NCBI RefSeq assembly: GCF_902830275.1
Contig: NZ_CADESW010000002.1
Location: forward strand, 186,001-250,000
Source: Burkholderia stagnalis
GTDB lineage: Bacteria > Pseudomonadota > Gammaproteobacteria > Burkholderiales > Burkholderiaceae
Length of the DNA stretch: 64,000 nucleotides
Direction: 5' to 3'
Position numbers and translations under genes: made by a program. Under the pieces are notes generated by a model that ran no database searches, was not told the origin of the DNA, and worked only from the letters and a program-made list of their open reading frames with translations. This document shows positions 16,115 to 22,708 of the stretch, piece after piece (position 1 is the stretch's first letter; each line of letters opens with the position of its first letter).

Positions 16115-16160
16115 CATCTTCAAGAAGCATTCGCTTCATTGCGGTCAAGCCGCTTGCTAC
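16115..16160 (+). repeat. Two-hairpin dispersed repeat, copy 4
   Basis: GAAGC-ATTC-GCTTC (16124-16137) and GCGG-TCAAG-CCGC (16141-16153). It shares an upstream GACAAGTCGTCC with copy 1. The tail is shorter than in other copies. Confidence 0.7.
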
Positions 16161-16637
16161 GCACAGGCACAGCCAAACCAACCAGCCACCCAGTCAGCTC
16201 GGCAACCAGATCGACGTCCACGAGCTTAACCTACCTGTTAGTTCTACCAGGTCAGACCTATCCCAGCTCGGGATCTACCCACACACCCCAAACGTGCTCA
16301 AAACGCCACATTTTGACCGTTGCCGAATCTCACCATACGGGAAATGCCCAGCAATGCCGTTTTTAGCCCCGTAGAGCGATTTTTCCACTCTGACATACCG
16401 AAGCACCAACCACCATGAGATAGGGGCTTCCAGCCCCCTTCTCGCAAGCCGATTTTTCCAGGTTCTCGCTTAAAAAGTGGGTCAAGAGTCTTCCTGGCGG
16501 GGCCTCCACCTCCCGCTGCGCTCGGCCCCAATTTACTGAGAGCTTGTCATCTCTCTTTTCAAGCATCTATCAAAAAGCGTCCATTTATCTAGAAGTTTAC
16601 CGCTTATCTTAAAGTTATATTTTATCTCTATCTAATG

Positions 16638-16665
16638 TTGACTTATTCCTTTTATTTGTTAAATT
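16638..16665 (+). promoter_or_regulatory. Class I promoter 7
   Basis: TTGACT, 16 bp, TAAATT, then AGATATATAAA. Confidence 0.7.
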
Positions 16666-16696
16666 AGATATATAAAGAATAAACAAGGAGACCAAC

Positions 16697-16819
16697 ATGA
16701 TTTATATTTTAGCCATCGGCGCAATAATGATTAACTTACTTGTAATAGACTTACTATCCAATCTTGAAAGAATTTACCAATTAAACCAAATGCTAAAGCA
16801 AAAGAAAGATTCTCGATAA
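16697..16819 (+). CDS. Tiny membrane protein (40 aa)
   Basis: ATG behind AAGGAGACCAAC. One hydrophobic helix (IYILAIGAIMINLLVIDLL) followed by a basic, Gln/Lys-rich tail. First gene of a class I operon with 16875, also a membrane protein. Function unknown. Confidence 0.6.
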   Translation: MIYILAIGAIMINLLVIDLLSNLERIYQLNQMLKQKKDSR

Positions 16820-16829
16820 CAACATGGAC

Positions 16830-16848
16830 TAGCCCACCTCACGGGCTA
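16830..16848 (+). repeat. Intercistronic hairpin 7
   Basis: TAGCCC, loop ACCTCAC, GGGCTA. Confidence 0.75.
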
Positions 16849-16874
16849 TATAACCAAAAACATAAGAGGAAGCT

Positions 16875-17174
16875 ATGAACAACTTTATCAATGAATTAAA
16901 AGAGTTTTTAGACAAGCCAAAGAATGTCTACTACGCCTTATATCTCATTTTCTTTCTTGGATTAGGAACATTGAAAGTTAATGAATACTTGGGGGATGTC
17001 ATTATTCGCATTGACTTCACACTTCTCGCCATCTATTACATTTTCACCCTTATCATTGACGATATAAAAAGCAAACAGACAAAGGCAAAAGAACTAGAGC
17101 TTGAGCAAGAAATTAACAGCAACCAAGAATTTCAATTCTTCAAAAACAAAACAGTTTCAAGCGACAATAAATAA
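16875..17174 (+). CDS. Small membrane protein, two spans (99 aa)
   Basis: ATG behind AGAGGAAGCT. Two hydrophobic segments near residues 17-35 (YYALYLIFFLGLGTL) and 49-66 (FTLLAIYYIFTLIIDDI), then a charged helical tail. Together with the 40-aa protein it may form a small membrane complex. No family recognised. Confidence 0.65.
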   Translation: MNNFINELKEFLDKPKNVYYALYLIFFLGLGTLKVNEYLGDVIIRIDFTLLAIYYIFTLIIDDIKSKQTKAKELELEQEINSNQEFQFFKNKTVSSDNK

Positions 17175-17192
17175 AAACAGCACAAAATAAAA

Positions 17193-17216
17193 AAGCCCCC
17201 ATCTTGGAGGCTTTCA
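17193..17216. terminator. Terminator between convergent frames
   Basis: Stem AAGCC/GGCTT with an inner CCCC/GGAG extension; A and T runs on both sides. Confidence 0.6.
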
Positions 17217-17217
17217 T

Positions 17218-17466
17218 TTACTTGCTCGCACGAGTTCTCTTCTTCTTTCCTACCTTATCAAGCTCCTGAGTTGTTATCTCAAACTCAGCCATCTTTCCCA
17301 GGATTAGAGCTATCGCTTCATCTCTCTCTTTTTGAAGCACTTCATCAATCTGAGCTTGAAGCTTATCCGTTGAGCAATTAGTTCCTTGTAGCTTGTTGCC
17401 ATAGTAGTGTCTATTAACCCCATTAAGGAAGACACAGCATAGCACAGGTCGCCCCTTCATCTTCAA
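17218..17466 (-). CDS. Possible truncated H-NS-like protein
   Basis: 82-codon frame whose last ~45 residues (AQIDEVLQKERDEAIALILG, KMAEFEITTQELDKV) resemble the N-terminal oligomerisation helix pattern of H-NS-family proteins, ending in a Lys/Arg tail. The usual C-terminal DNA-binding part is absent. The first codons overlap two-hairpin repeat copy 5 and no ribosome site is visible. It may be a fragment, a dominant-negative style partner, or not a gene. Confidence 0.35.
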   Translation of the reverse strand: MKMKGRPVLCCVFLNGVNRHYYGNKLQGTNCSTDKLQAQIDEVLQKERDEAIALILGKMAEFEITTQELDKVGKKKRTRASK

Positions 17467-17512
17467 GGAAGCATTCGCTTCTGTTGCGTGTCAAGCACGC
17501 TTGCCTATCGGC
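17458..17512 (+). repeat. Two-hairpin dispersed repeat, copy 5
   Basis: GAAGC-ATTC-GCTTC (17468-17481) and GCGTG-TCAAG-CACGC (17486-17500). Confidence 0.75.
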
Positions 17513-17598
17513 ACCGTCCTTATTTAAAAAGCTCCAATCAACCATTCATCTATGAGTCTACCGTTTATCTTAAAGTCAAGATAAATATTGATTTAATG

Positions 17599-17626
17599 TT
17601 GACTTGTTCCTTTTATTTGTTATATT
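17599..17626 (+). promoter_or_regulatory. Class I promoter 8
   Basis: TTGACT, 16 bp, TATATT. The box TCTACCGTTTATCTTAAAG lies at 17557-17575. Confidence 0.7.
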
Positions 17627-17656
17627 AGATATATAACAACAACAAAGGAGCATGTT

Positions 17657-18115
17657 ATGAGTACATATTTCAATATCGTTAATTTAGATAAAAAAGAACA
17701 AGCAAGTTTAGTGATCCGCAAAACAAAGAAAGAAGTTGATGAAACCATCGCTCTTTGGGAAGAACAGAACTCTGAAAAATGGTATAGCGAGGAAAGACAA
17801 GCACGCTTCGCTCAATTAGACATGGAGTTTGACCCAGCAGGATATAAAAGACAAGAAGATGGCTCTTGGGAAACAGAAATTAAAGCGTTCTATCAGCATC
17901 ACCAAAAGTTAGTTTTCGGATTTATTTTCTGGGAGGCTTGTGCTGATCAATGGGGACATGTCTCTTCTTGGTTTGGAGACAGAGTTATCATTACTTCCGA
18001 TGGTTATGGATCAAAAGACTTATACGATCAACTAGGCTTTAGCGAGATCAATGAGACATTTAAGCCAGTTAAATTCTATGTGAGCTACGAAGAATGGATG
18101 GATGCTCAAAAATAA
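17657..18115 (+). CDS. Hypothetical Trp-rich protein (152 aa)
   Basis: ATG behind AAAGGAGCATGTT. Soluble, acidic, with many Trp and Phe (ETIALWEEQNSEKW, VFGFIFWEACADQWGHVSSW). Single gene of its operon, bounded by promoter 8, hairpin 8 and a terminator. No family recognised. Confidence 0.65.
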   Translation: MSTYFNIVNLDKKEQASLVIRKTKKEVDETIALWEEQNSEKWYSEERQARFAQLDMEFDPAGYKRQEDGSWETEIKAFYQHHQKLVFGFIFWEACADQWGHVSSWFGDRVIITSDGYGSKDLYDQLGFSEINETFKPVKFYVSYEEWMDAQK

Positions 18116-18125
18116 CAACAAGGAC

Positions 18126-18144
18126 TAGCCCACCTTATGGGCTA
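18126..18144 (+). repeat. Intercistronic hairpin 8
   Basis: TAGCCC, loop ACCTTAT, GGGCTA; followed shortly by the terminator at 18166. Confidence 0.7.
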
Positions 18145-18165
18145 CTCAACAAACAACATCAGAGA

Positions 18166-18187
18166 AGACCCAAGCGGGTCTTTTTTA
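18166..18187 (+). terminator. Rho-independent terminator
   Basis: Stem AGACCC/GGGTCT, loop AAGC, T run. Confidence 0.8.
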
Positions 18188-18251
18188 TTTTCTGCCATTT
18201 ATCCACAAGTTTACCGTTCGTCCGAAAGATAACTTTAAAAGCCTTTTTATG

Positions 18252-18279
18252 TTGACAACGGCTATATAACAGTTAAATT
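18252..18279 (+). promoter_or_regulatory. Class I promoter 9 (variant)
   Basis: TTGACA, 16 bp, TAAATT; the spacer differs from other class I copies. Upstream are TTTACCGTTCGTC and GAAAGATAACTTTAA (18223-18237), the second matching the class II leader box. Confidence 0.6.
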
Positions 18280-18315
18280 GAATAGTGAGAGAACCAAAAT
18301 AACAAGGAGACTAAA

Positions 18316-18465
18316 ATGGAACTTTTATTATTCACAATAGGTGTAATCGCAACAGCGATCATCTTGGTTTTAGGTGGAAAGACATTCAAAGAGATGATGT
18401 ACGAAGCACTTGGCTTTACATTACGAGCAACAGAGGAATTCTTCAATTGGATTCTTGGAAGATAA
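18316..18465 (+). CDS. Tiny membrane protein (49 aa)
   Basis: ATG behind AAGGAGACTAAA. Hydrophobic helix LLLFTIGVIATAIILVLGG followed by an amphipathic helix with Phe and Trp (FTLRATEEFFNWILG). First gene of an operon with 18491. Function unknown. Confidence 0.6.
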   Translation: MELLLFTIGVIATAIILVLGGKTFKEMMYEALGFTLRATEEFFNWILGR

Positions 18466-18490
18466 CAACAGATACACAAGGGGAAACAAC

Positions 18491-18742
18491 ATGGATACTT
18501 TAGAATTACAAAATTGGGAAATCGGCATTATGCCCGAGGTAGAGTTTAAGAAATGGAATGAGAAGATTCATCAAGACTGGCTTGAGTTGACCGGCGAGAA
18601 AGTCAGCCTCGATAAATACATCTCGCAATATGACTTGGACGAAATGAAGAAAGCCATAGAGGTTGTTCATAACTTTGTTGAGGACATGGCTATCAAACAA
18701 CCGGTCTTCAGAAAAGTAAAAACTTGGACAGCGCGATTTTAA
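18491..18742 (+). CDS. Small hypothetical protein (83 aa)
   Basis: The start at 18491 follows AAGGGGAAACAAC; the longer in-frame extension overlaps the upstream gene and lacks a ribosome site. Soluble, helical, acidic in its first part and basic at the end. Function unknown. Confidence 0.65.
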   Translation: MDTLELQNWEIGIMPEVEFKKWNEKIHQDWLELTGEKVSLDKYISQYDLDEMKKAIEVVHNFVEDMAIKQPVFRKVKTWTARF

Positions 18743-18808
18743 TAGCACCAGTTCTCCCGAGTCTGACAAGGTTTTTCTCCCTTAACCAATCTCCTTCTCA
18801 GACTATAC

Positions 18809-18832
18809 AAGCTCCGCAATGGAGCTTTTTTA
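18809..18832 (+). terminator. Terminator ending the small-gene array
   Basis: Stem AAGCTCC/GGAGCTT, loop GCAAT, T run. Confidence 0.8.
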
Positions 18833-18873
18833 TTGATCAAATCTATTTCTTGTTATTTATTTAAGGAATGGTA

Positions 18874-18901
18874 TTGACAAATCGACTTTCTTCTTTATAA
18901 C
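18874..18901 (+). promoter_or_regulatory. Class II promoter of the RHH/ATPase operon
   Basis: TTGACA, 16 bp, TATAAC, followed by the leader box TTGAAAGATAACTTT (18904-18918). Upstream is TTATTTATTTAAGGAATGG, a variant of the class II inverted repeat. Confidence 0.75.
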
Positions 18902-18930
18902 AATTGAAAGATAACTTTGAGAGGAAACAA

Positions 18931-19155
18931 ATGAATGAAAAACCAAAACAGCTCATAGTTCGTGTGCCCGATTCTTTCTTTAAGCATTTGCATCAAGTTA
19001 GTGCCAAGAGAAATACAAGCATACGAAAACTAACCATCAATGCCCTACTTAAAGAGCTGAGAGCATTGAACCACGAATACGCAACGCCAGAAGACTTTAA
19101 ATTCCGTCAATTCTGGAACATTAAAGATAAAACCAAAGGAGACAATAATGAGTAA
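18931..19155 (+). CDS. Ribbon-helix-helix DNA-binding protein (StbA/TrwA-type role)
   Basis: 74 residues. The start at 18931 follows GAGAGGAAACAA; a TTG further upstream lies in the leader box. An N-terminal beta strand (KQLIVRVPDSF) and two helices (FKHLHQVSAKRNTSIRKLTINALLKEL) give the CopG/Arc ribbon-helix-helix layout. Coupled to a ParA-like ATPase gene at 19148 by an 8-bp overlap. In MobF systems such as R388, a similar pair (StbA and StbB) sits by oriT and controls plasmid positioning and transfer. The equivalence is inferred from gene order. It is a good candidate regulator of class II promoters. Confidence 0.75.
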   Translation: MNEKPKQLIVRVPDSFFKHLHQVSAKRNTSIRKLTINALLKELRALNHEYATPEDFKFRQFWNIKDKTKGDNNE

Positions 19156-20011
19156 AAAAGCAGAACAACAAGTACAGCAAGAGCCACAAGTAAAAAAAAC
19201 CGCATTAGATATTTTGTTCGCAAAACAAGAGAAGCAAGCACCTATCTATGATGCCGTCTTGTTTATCAGTGATGAAGGTTCCAGCGGCAAGTCAACCGCA
19301 GCAATCGCCTTAACCTTGATCAAGAGAGCAATGGGAGAAACCATTGATCTTTATGTTTGTGATAACAATCACAAGGAAGCTATGGAAGCTCTTGGTCAGA
19401 GAGATGAGACTGGCGAGCTTTTAGGAGACGATCAGCAAACGCCAGATCATTGTGCATTTTTCAACATAAGAACCGACAGTGACAAGATGATTGACCGCTT
19501 GTCATCACCAAGCAAGAGAAAATTCTTTGATTTGCCATCAGATTCTATCGATGAGCTTTTGAAGATATTCGGAGACGCCGCTAAGTTCCTAAAAGCTTTT
19601 GAGAAAACAAGAACTAGACTGACCTTTGCCGTACCATGCAACACCATGACAAAGAGCCTCCCAGCAGTCATTAAGTTATTCAAGATGTTTGTTGGCGTCA
19701 ATCCAAATGTCGAGGTTAGATTCGCACTTATCTACAACCACTCAATCATCAAGATTAAATCCAAAAATGAAGGTGGAAAATTCTTGCAGGCTTTCAACAA
19801 TGATCCCGAGATCATTAAATTGAAAAACACCGTTCCCGTTATCGAGCAACACATAACAGCTCATATCGAATCAAGATTTATCAACATTTTGGATGATAGC
19901 GTTAAAAATGGGGAAAGCTGGTTTGAGATCTACCACGACCTTGAATTATTTGATCAAATGACTATGCAGTCGTTCTTGGAAGAATATATCGAACTAGCAA
20001 ACAAACTATAA
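19148..20011 (+). CDS. ParA/MinD-like ATPase (StbB-like)
   Basis: 287 residues. Deviant Walker A: residues SDEGSSGKSTAAIAL at about 39-53, with Gly-Lys-Ser-Thr after a Ser-rich loop. It follows directly behind the ribbon-helix-helix gene, with overlapping ends. R388 StbB and related proteins act in moving DNA to the conjugation pore. The remainder has a central helical insert and a beta strand FALIYNHSIIKI typical of ParA-fold cores. A bidirectional terminator separates it from the convergent operon. Family placement is by motif and context, not alignment. Confidence 0.75.
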   Translation: MSKKAEQQVQQEPQVKKTALDILFAKQEKQAPIYDAVLFISDEGSSGKSTAAIALTLIKRAMGETIDLYVCDNNHKEAMEALGQRDETGELLGDDQQTPDHCAFFNIRTDSDKMIDRLSSPSKRKFFDLPSDSIDELLKIFGDAAKFLKAFEKTRTRLTFAVPCNTMTKSLPAVIKLFKMFVGVNPNVEVRFALIYNHSIIKIKSKNEGGKFLQAFNNDPEIIKLKNTVPVIEQHITAHIESRFINILDDSVKNGESWFEIYHDLELFDQMTMQSFLEEYIELANKL

Positions 20012-20028
20012 ACTTAGGAACATAAAGA

Positions 20029-20048
20029 AGCCCCGCAAGGGGTTTTTC
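20029..20048. terminator. Bidirectional terminator
   Basis: Stem CCCC/GGGG with loop GCAA, T run on the right, A-rich left. It serves the genes ending at 20011 (+) and 20049 (-). Confidence 0.7.
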
Positions 20049-20693
20049 TTATTCATAGCCGTGATGGATCATTTTGCTATGGAGTCTGAGAACAGCATCT
20101 TTCGTGTTTGAACCGTTGAAATTTTGTTCAAGGGAATAGTAGTCAGTCTTGATATTTAGAGGGGGAAATTTGCTATCACATATTTGCTTCAAGTAAGCCC
20201 AAATCTTCAAATCTTGTTCAGTTGGAAGTGAGTCGATGGGTTCATTCTTTAATCGCTCAGATACTTCCCTCCACTTCCAATCTGGAGTGATCTTCTCTAC
20301 TACAGGGGATGCTCCACCAGGCGCATGATTAGGTCGAGGCTGAGCTACCGAGGTAGCCACAGAAACCTTGGGAGAGGTCGCACCTATGCCCGTAGTCATA
20401 TCCACGGTTCTAGTTATGGGTATCTGAGGCACTTCAGAGGGGCTAGGAGCCTTCCTACGACAGATACGCCCATAAGTGGCACGGATGCTTTCAATAGAGT
20501 GTCCTGTATGCCCCGCCTCTTCAAGAATGCTTTGAACTTCCTTGTAGAAGCTCACCTTGACACCTTCGGTCAATGGTCTCAGCTCGTGTTCTAGAAGTTC
20601 AAACTCACTCTCAAGTAAAAACCTCAAGTTTGAAATAGGCAATTGAGATAAACGAGAAATCGTACCTCTTAACTTGTCACCAAAATCACTCAT
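20049..20693 (-). CDS. Unknown protein of divergent operon (214 aa)
   Basis: The start at 20693 overlaps the upstream gene's stop by 8 bp and follows GAGGGAAAAAGC. A helical N-terminal half, a Pro/Thr/Ser-rich linker (residues ~90-135) and a C-terminal domain with WKWREVSERLKNEPIDSLPT. The layout suggests two domains joined by a flexible linker. The two-gene operon is transcribed away from the candidate oriT, where accessory relaxosome proteins often sit; no family recognised. Confidence 0.65.
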   Translation of the reverse strand: MSDFGDKLRGTISRLSQLPISNLRFLLESEFELLEHELRPLTEGVKVSFYKEVQSILEEAGHTGHSIESIRATYGRICRRKAPSPSEVPQIPITRTVDMTTGIGATSPKVSVATSVAQPRPNHAPGGASPVVEKITPDWKWREVSERLKNEPIDSLPTEQDLKIWAYLKQICDSKFPPLNIKTDYYSLEQNFNGSNTKDAVLRLHSKMIHHGYE

Positions 20694-21024
20694 GCTTTTT
20701 CCTCCCTCGCTTAAATTGCTTCTTGTCACGATCAAATCCAATCTCTTTACATGCCTTAGATAAATTGAAAGCGACATCAGAGCGCGAGAGTGAATAACCC
20801 GCACAAGCGAGAATAGAAATCACCTCATCATAGTAGTTGTCTTCGCCAACATAGTAACGAAGCCTTGTCTCAAAATCATAAGCATAACGACGAAAGATCT
20901 CAGCACGAGACAAGCCCACCATCCCAGAAGCGATATCTTGTCTATGCGATTGAATCCGATCTTCAATCAATTCACCGACGACACTTAACTTCCTCTCCTT
21001 TTCAAACATCACTAAATCACTCAT
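20686..21024 (-). CDS. Unknown helical protein of divergent operon (112 aa)
   Basis: The start at 21024 follows TTTGGAGCTTTG; the longer frame begins at a TTG inside the leader box, exactly as in the 18931 gene. Mostly helical and basic at the end (KKQFKRGRKKHE), which would suit DNA binding. Contains repeated Tyr/Arg-rich helix RRYAYDFETRLRYYVGEDNYY. It resembles its coupled neighbour in one helix (EVISILACAGYSLS vs EVQSILEEAGHTGHS), so the two may be paralogous in part. Confidence 0.65.
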   Translation of the reverse strand: MSDLVMFEKERKLSVVGELIEDRIQSHRQDIASGMVGLSRAEIFRRYAYDFETRLRYYVGEDNYYDEVISILACAGYSLSRSDVAFNLSKACKEIGFDRDKKQFKRGRKKHE

Positions 21025-21048
21025 CAAAGCTCCAAAGTTATCATTCAA

Positions 21049-21076
21049 TTTATAAACGAAATATTTCCCTTGTCAA
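21049..21076 (-). promoter_or_regulatory. Class II promoter of the leftward operon
   Basis: Minus strand: TTGACA (21076-21071), 16 bp, TATAAA (21054-21049), then leader box TTGAATGATAACTTT (21048-21034). Confidence 0.75.
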
Positions 21077-21320
21077 TGATCGATGCTGCATCTTATTGAT
21101 ACCAAATTGACTCTTCTTGTTATCAATCAGCATCTTTAAGCATCTTTATAGTTCGATGTGTTCCACATTGTTTCGACGATATAAAGATGGTTGTTTTTTC
21201 GGCGGTAAATCTTTCAGAGGACCTGTTACATTAAAATGTGGTCTTCGCTAAATTCTCTATAAAACTCAATACCAATAAGTCTCTACAAGGTTTTTTCTAA
21301 AAAACCAATACCCGATATAT
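21077..21320. other. Candidate origin of transfer (oriT) region
   Basis: A gene-free stretch between divergent class II promoters, just upstream of the relaxase operon. Inverted repeats: GATGCTG...ATTGATA (21082-21101) against TATCAATCAGCATC (21121-21134), differing by a six-base bulge; CATCTTTATA (21141-21150) against TATAAAGATG (21180-21189); ACATTAAAATGT (21228-21239). Nearby AATACC repeats occur at 21269 and 21307. MobF oriTs carry such repeats beside the nick site; the nick itself cannot be named from sequence. Confidence 0.5.
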
Positions 21321-21348
21321 TTGACAAGCCCAAAAAAGCCAGTATAAG
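21321..21348 (+). promoter_or_regulatory. Class II promoter of the relaxase operon
   Basis: TTGACA, 16 bp, TATAAG. The inverted repeat and leader box of other class II promoters are not obvious here. Confidence 0.65.
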
Positions 21349-21386
21349 AAGAAAAACAAGGTCAAAAATATATCAAAGGAGACTAA

Positions 21387-21626
21387 ATGGACACGATCAC
21401 AATCATACTAATAATCGCAATCGCTTTCTTGTTTCTTGAGTTGCTTTATACGCAGCTCAAGTTGAACAAGCTTCAGATTGTCGTTGCCAGATTTGGCACT
21501 ATCACTCTCGCAAATCTTCAAGCCGTCATGAGATTGATGGAAGAGAAAGAAGGCATGAGCGAGGAACACAAGGCAGAACTTCAAGCCGTGTTCGATAAAT
21601 TACAAGCGGCAAAGGAGCAATCATGA
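21387..21626 (+). CDS. Small single-span membrane protein (79 aa)
   Basis: ATG behind AAAGGAGACTAA. N-terminal helix TITIILIIAIAFLFLELLY followed by a cytoplasmic helical, coiled-coil-prone tail (MRLMEEKEGMSEEHKAELQA). First gene of the operon leading to the relaxase; ends overlap the next tiny frame (ATGA at 21623). Function unknown. Confidence 0.65.
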   Translation: MDTITIILIIAIAFLFLELLYTQLKLNKLQIVVARFGTITLANLQAVMRLMEEKEGMSEEHKAELQAVFDKLQAAKEQS

Positions 21627-21673
21627 TCTACATAATTGCTGGCTTCTGCACTGTTTGGCTTATGAGTCATTAA
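21623..21673 (+). CDS. Possible 16-aa membrane micropeptide
   Basis: ATG 21623 overlaps the previous stop and has the ribosome site AAAGGAGCAATC. It encodes a single hydrophobic stretch (MIYIIAGFCTVWLMSH). It may only couple translation to the next gene at 21682, or be a real micropeptide. Confidence 0.4.
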   Translation: MIYIIAGFCTVWLMSH

Positions 21674-21681
21674 GGGGATAT

Positions 21682-21915
21682 ATGTTAGAGAAACCATTTA
21701 ACGAATACACCCACCAAGAGCAAGTTCTTATCATTGGACGAGAACTTAAACGAGCATTTGAATGCAACCAGAACCTAAAAGACGAAATGAAGATAACCAA
21801 TATTGCTCTTTGTTCTTTGACCACCAAGATTGATGAATACTCCAACTGGAACTATCGCCTATGGGCTTTGGCTTTCGTTATGTTCTTTGTCGGCTTTTTA
21901 ATTGGGAGAGTGTGA
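21682..21915 (+). CDS. Small tail-anchored membrane protein (77 aa)
   Basis: The start at 21682 follows TAAGGGGATAT. Soluble helical part, then a C-terminal membrane helix (LWALAFVMFFVGFLIG) ending in RV, the layout of a tail-anchored protein. Between other small membrane or helical genes of the relaxase operon. Function unknown. Confidence 0.65.
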   Translation: MLEKPFNEYTHQEQVLIIGRELKRAFECNQNLKDEMKITNIALCSLTTKIDEYSNWNYRLWALAFVMFFVGFLIGRV

Positions 21916-21917
21916 TC

Positions 21918-22196
21918 ATGAGAAAAACAACAATAATGGAAAACAACCAAGAAGAAGCCTATATCGACAACTGGATGAAATCTCAGCCCAAGGTTGTCAA
22001 AGGCAAGGTTCAGGATGTGAAGAGAAGTTCTTTCTATCACGAAGCCATTGCTCTTCATGCCAAATACAGCCTACAAGAAAACTTCGCCCAGGTTGTTGAA
22101 GCCGAGTTCAAGAGACTACACGAAATTATTGCCAAGAAAGACGAAGAGATCGACCGTTTGAACTTCAAGCTTATGGCAACAGGAGACAAGTCATGA
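21918..22196 (+). CDS. Small helical protein (92 aa) of relaxase operon
   Basis: ATG 21918 comes 2 bp after the previous stop, behind GGGAGAGTGTGATC. Soluble and charged, with a C-terminal coiled-coil-like helix (FKRLHEIIAKKDEEIDRLNFKL). The stop overlaps the next start (ATGA). Function unknown; position suggests a conjugation accessory. Confidence 0.6.
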   Translation: MRKTTIMENNQEEAYIDNWMKSQPKVVKGKVQDVKRSSFYHEAIALHAKYSLQENFAQVVEAEFKRLHEIIAKKDEEIDRLNFKLMATGDKS

Positions 22197-22708
22197 AAAC
22201 AATACGAGACTTTATAGAAGGAAGCCTTGAGCAGCTTCGAGAGCAAGAGAGTATGGATGGGTTATGTGCTCACGGCACAGCAATGATGATTCACGAAAAA
22301 GAATATGCAGATGAGGCCCAATTCAATAACTTGGTCAAGCTCAGAGCCGAGCAAATTGATTTGGTGATGAAGATTAAGAACGATTGCAACAAGGCTCTTA
22401 ATGAATATATGGCCTACTTCAATGAAACAATGAAAGGTAGTGAGTGGAGACTGAATCTAACCTTCCACAAAGAGCGAGGACGCCGCCGAGGCATGTTGAC
22501 TCTTCATTTTCCAAAGGGGCTACTAGCAAGAGACTTCTTAACATATACCTTGGATGACGGTGGAATCACTGACCTTGCAACACCACAAGAATTACTAGAT
22601 CTGTACTGGACCCTTGAAGAATTCCAAGAGCGAATTTTCCACGACAAGCTAGTTGTAGATATGAATAAGAAAGAAGCTCCAACAGGAACAAGGAGACAGA
22701 AGATATGA
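22193..22708 (+). CDS. Unknown protein upstream of relaxase (171 aa)
   Basis: Coupled on both sides by ATGA overlaps (22193 and 22705). An N-terminal helical region with a possible metal-prone cluster (CAHGTAMMIHEKEY), then a beta-rich segment with Arg-rich turn (FHKERGRRRGMLTLHF). The tight coupling to the relaxase suggests stoichiometric expression and a relaxosome role. No family recognised. Confidence 0.65.
   Translation: MKTIRDFIEGSLEQLREQESMDGLCAHGTAMMIHEKEYADEAQFNNLVKLRAEQIDLVMKIKNDCNKALNEYMAYFNETMKGSEWRLNLTFHKERGRRRGMLTLHFPKGLLARDFLTYTLDDGGITDLATPQELLDLYWTLEEFQERIFHDKLVVDMNKKEAPTGTRRQKI

Larger units (their letters stand above)
16061..16696 (+). other. 636-bp gene-free region
   Basis: Contains two-hairpin repeat copy 4 (16115), a GGGGCT/AGCCCC hairpin at 16423-16437, the box TTTACCGCTTATCTTAAAG (16596-16614) and class I promoter 7. 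The open frames here look random, lack ribosome sites and overlap the repeat. The middle is GC-richer than the genes around it, like the 13429-13700 spacer. Confidence 0.6.

Noticed and set aside
16139..16566. Coding genes in the 16.1-16.6 kb region
   Set aside because: Overlapping open frames on both strands with no ribosome sites; one starts inside a two-hairpin repeat.
7708..17512. CRISPR array
   Set aside because: The repeats are kilobases apart, have genes between them and no spacer-like units or Cas genes.
18904..18930. TTG start for the ribbon-helix-helix gene
   Set aside because: The TTG belongs to the repeated leader box and has no ribosome site; ATG 18931 has a good one.
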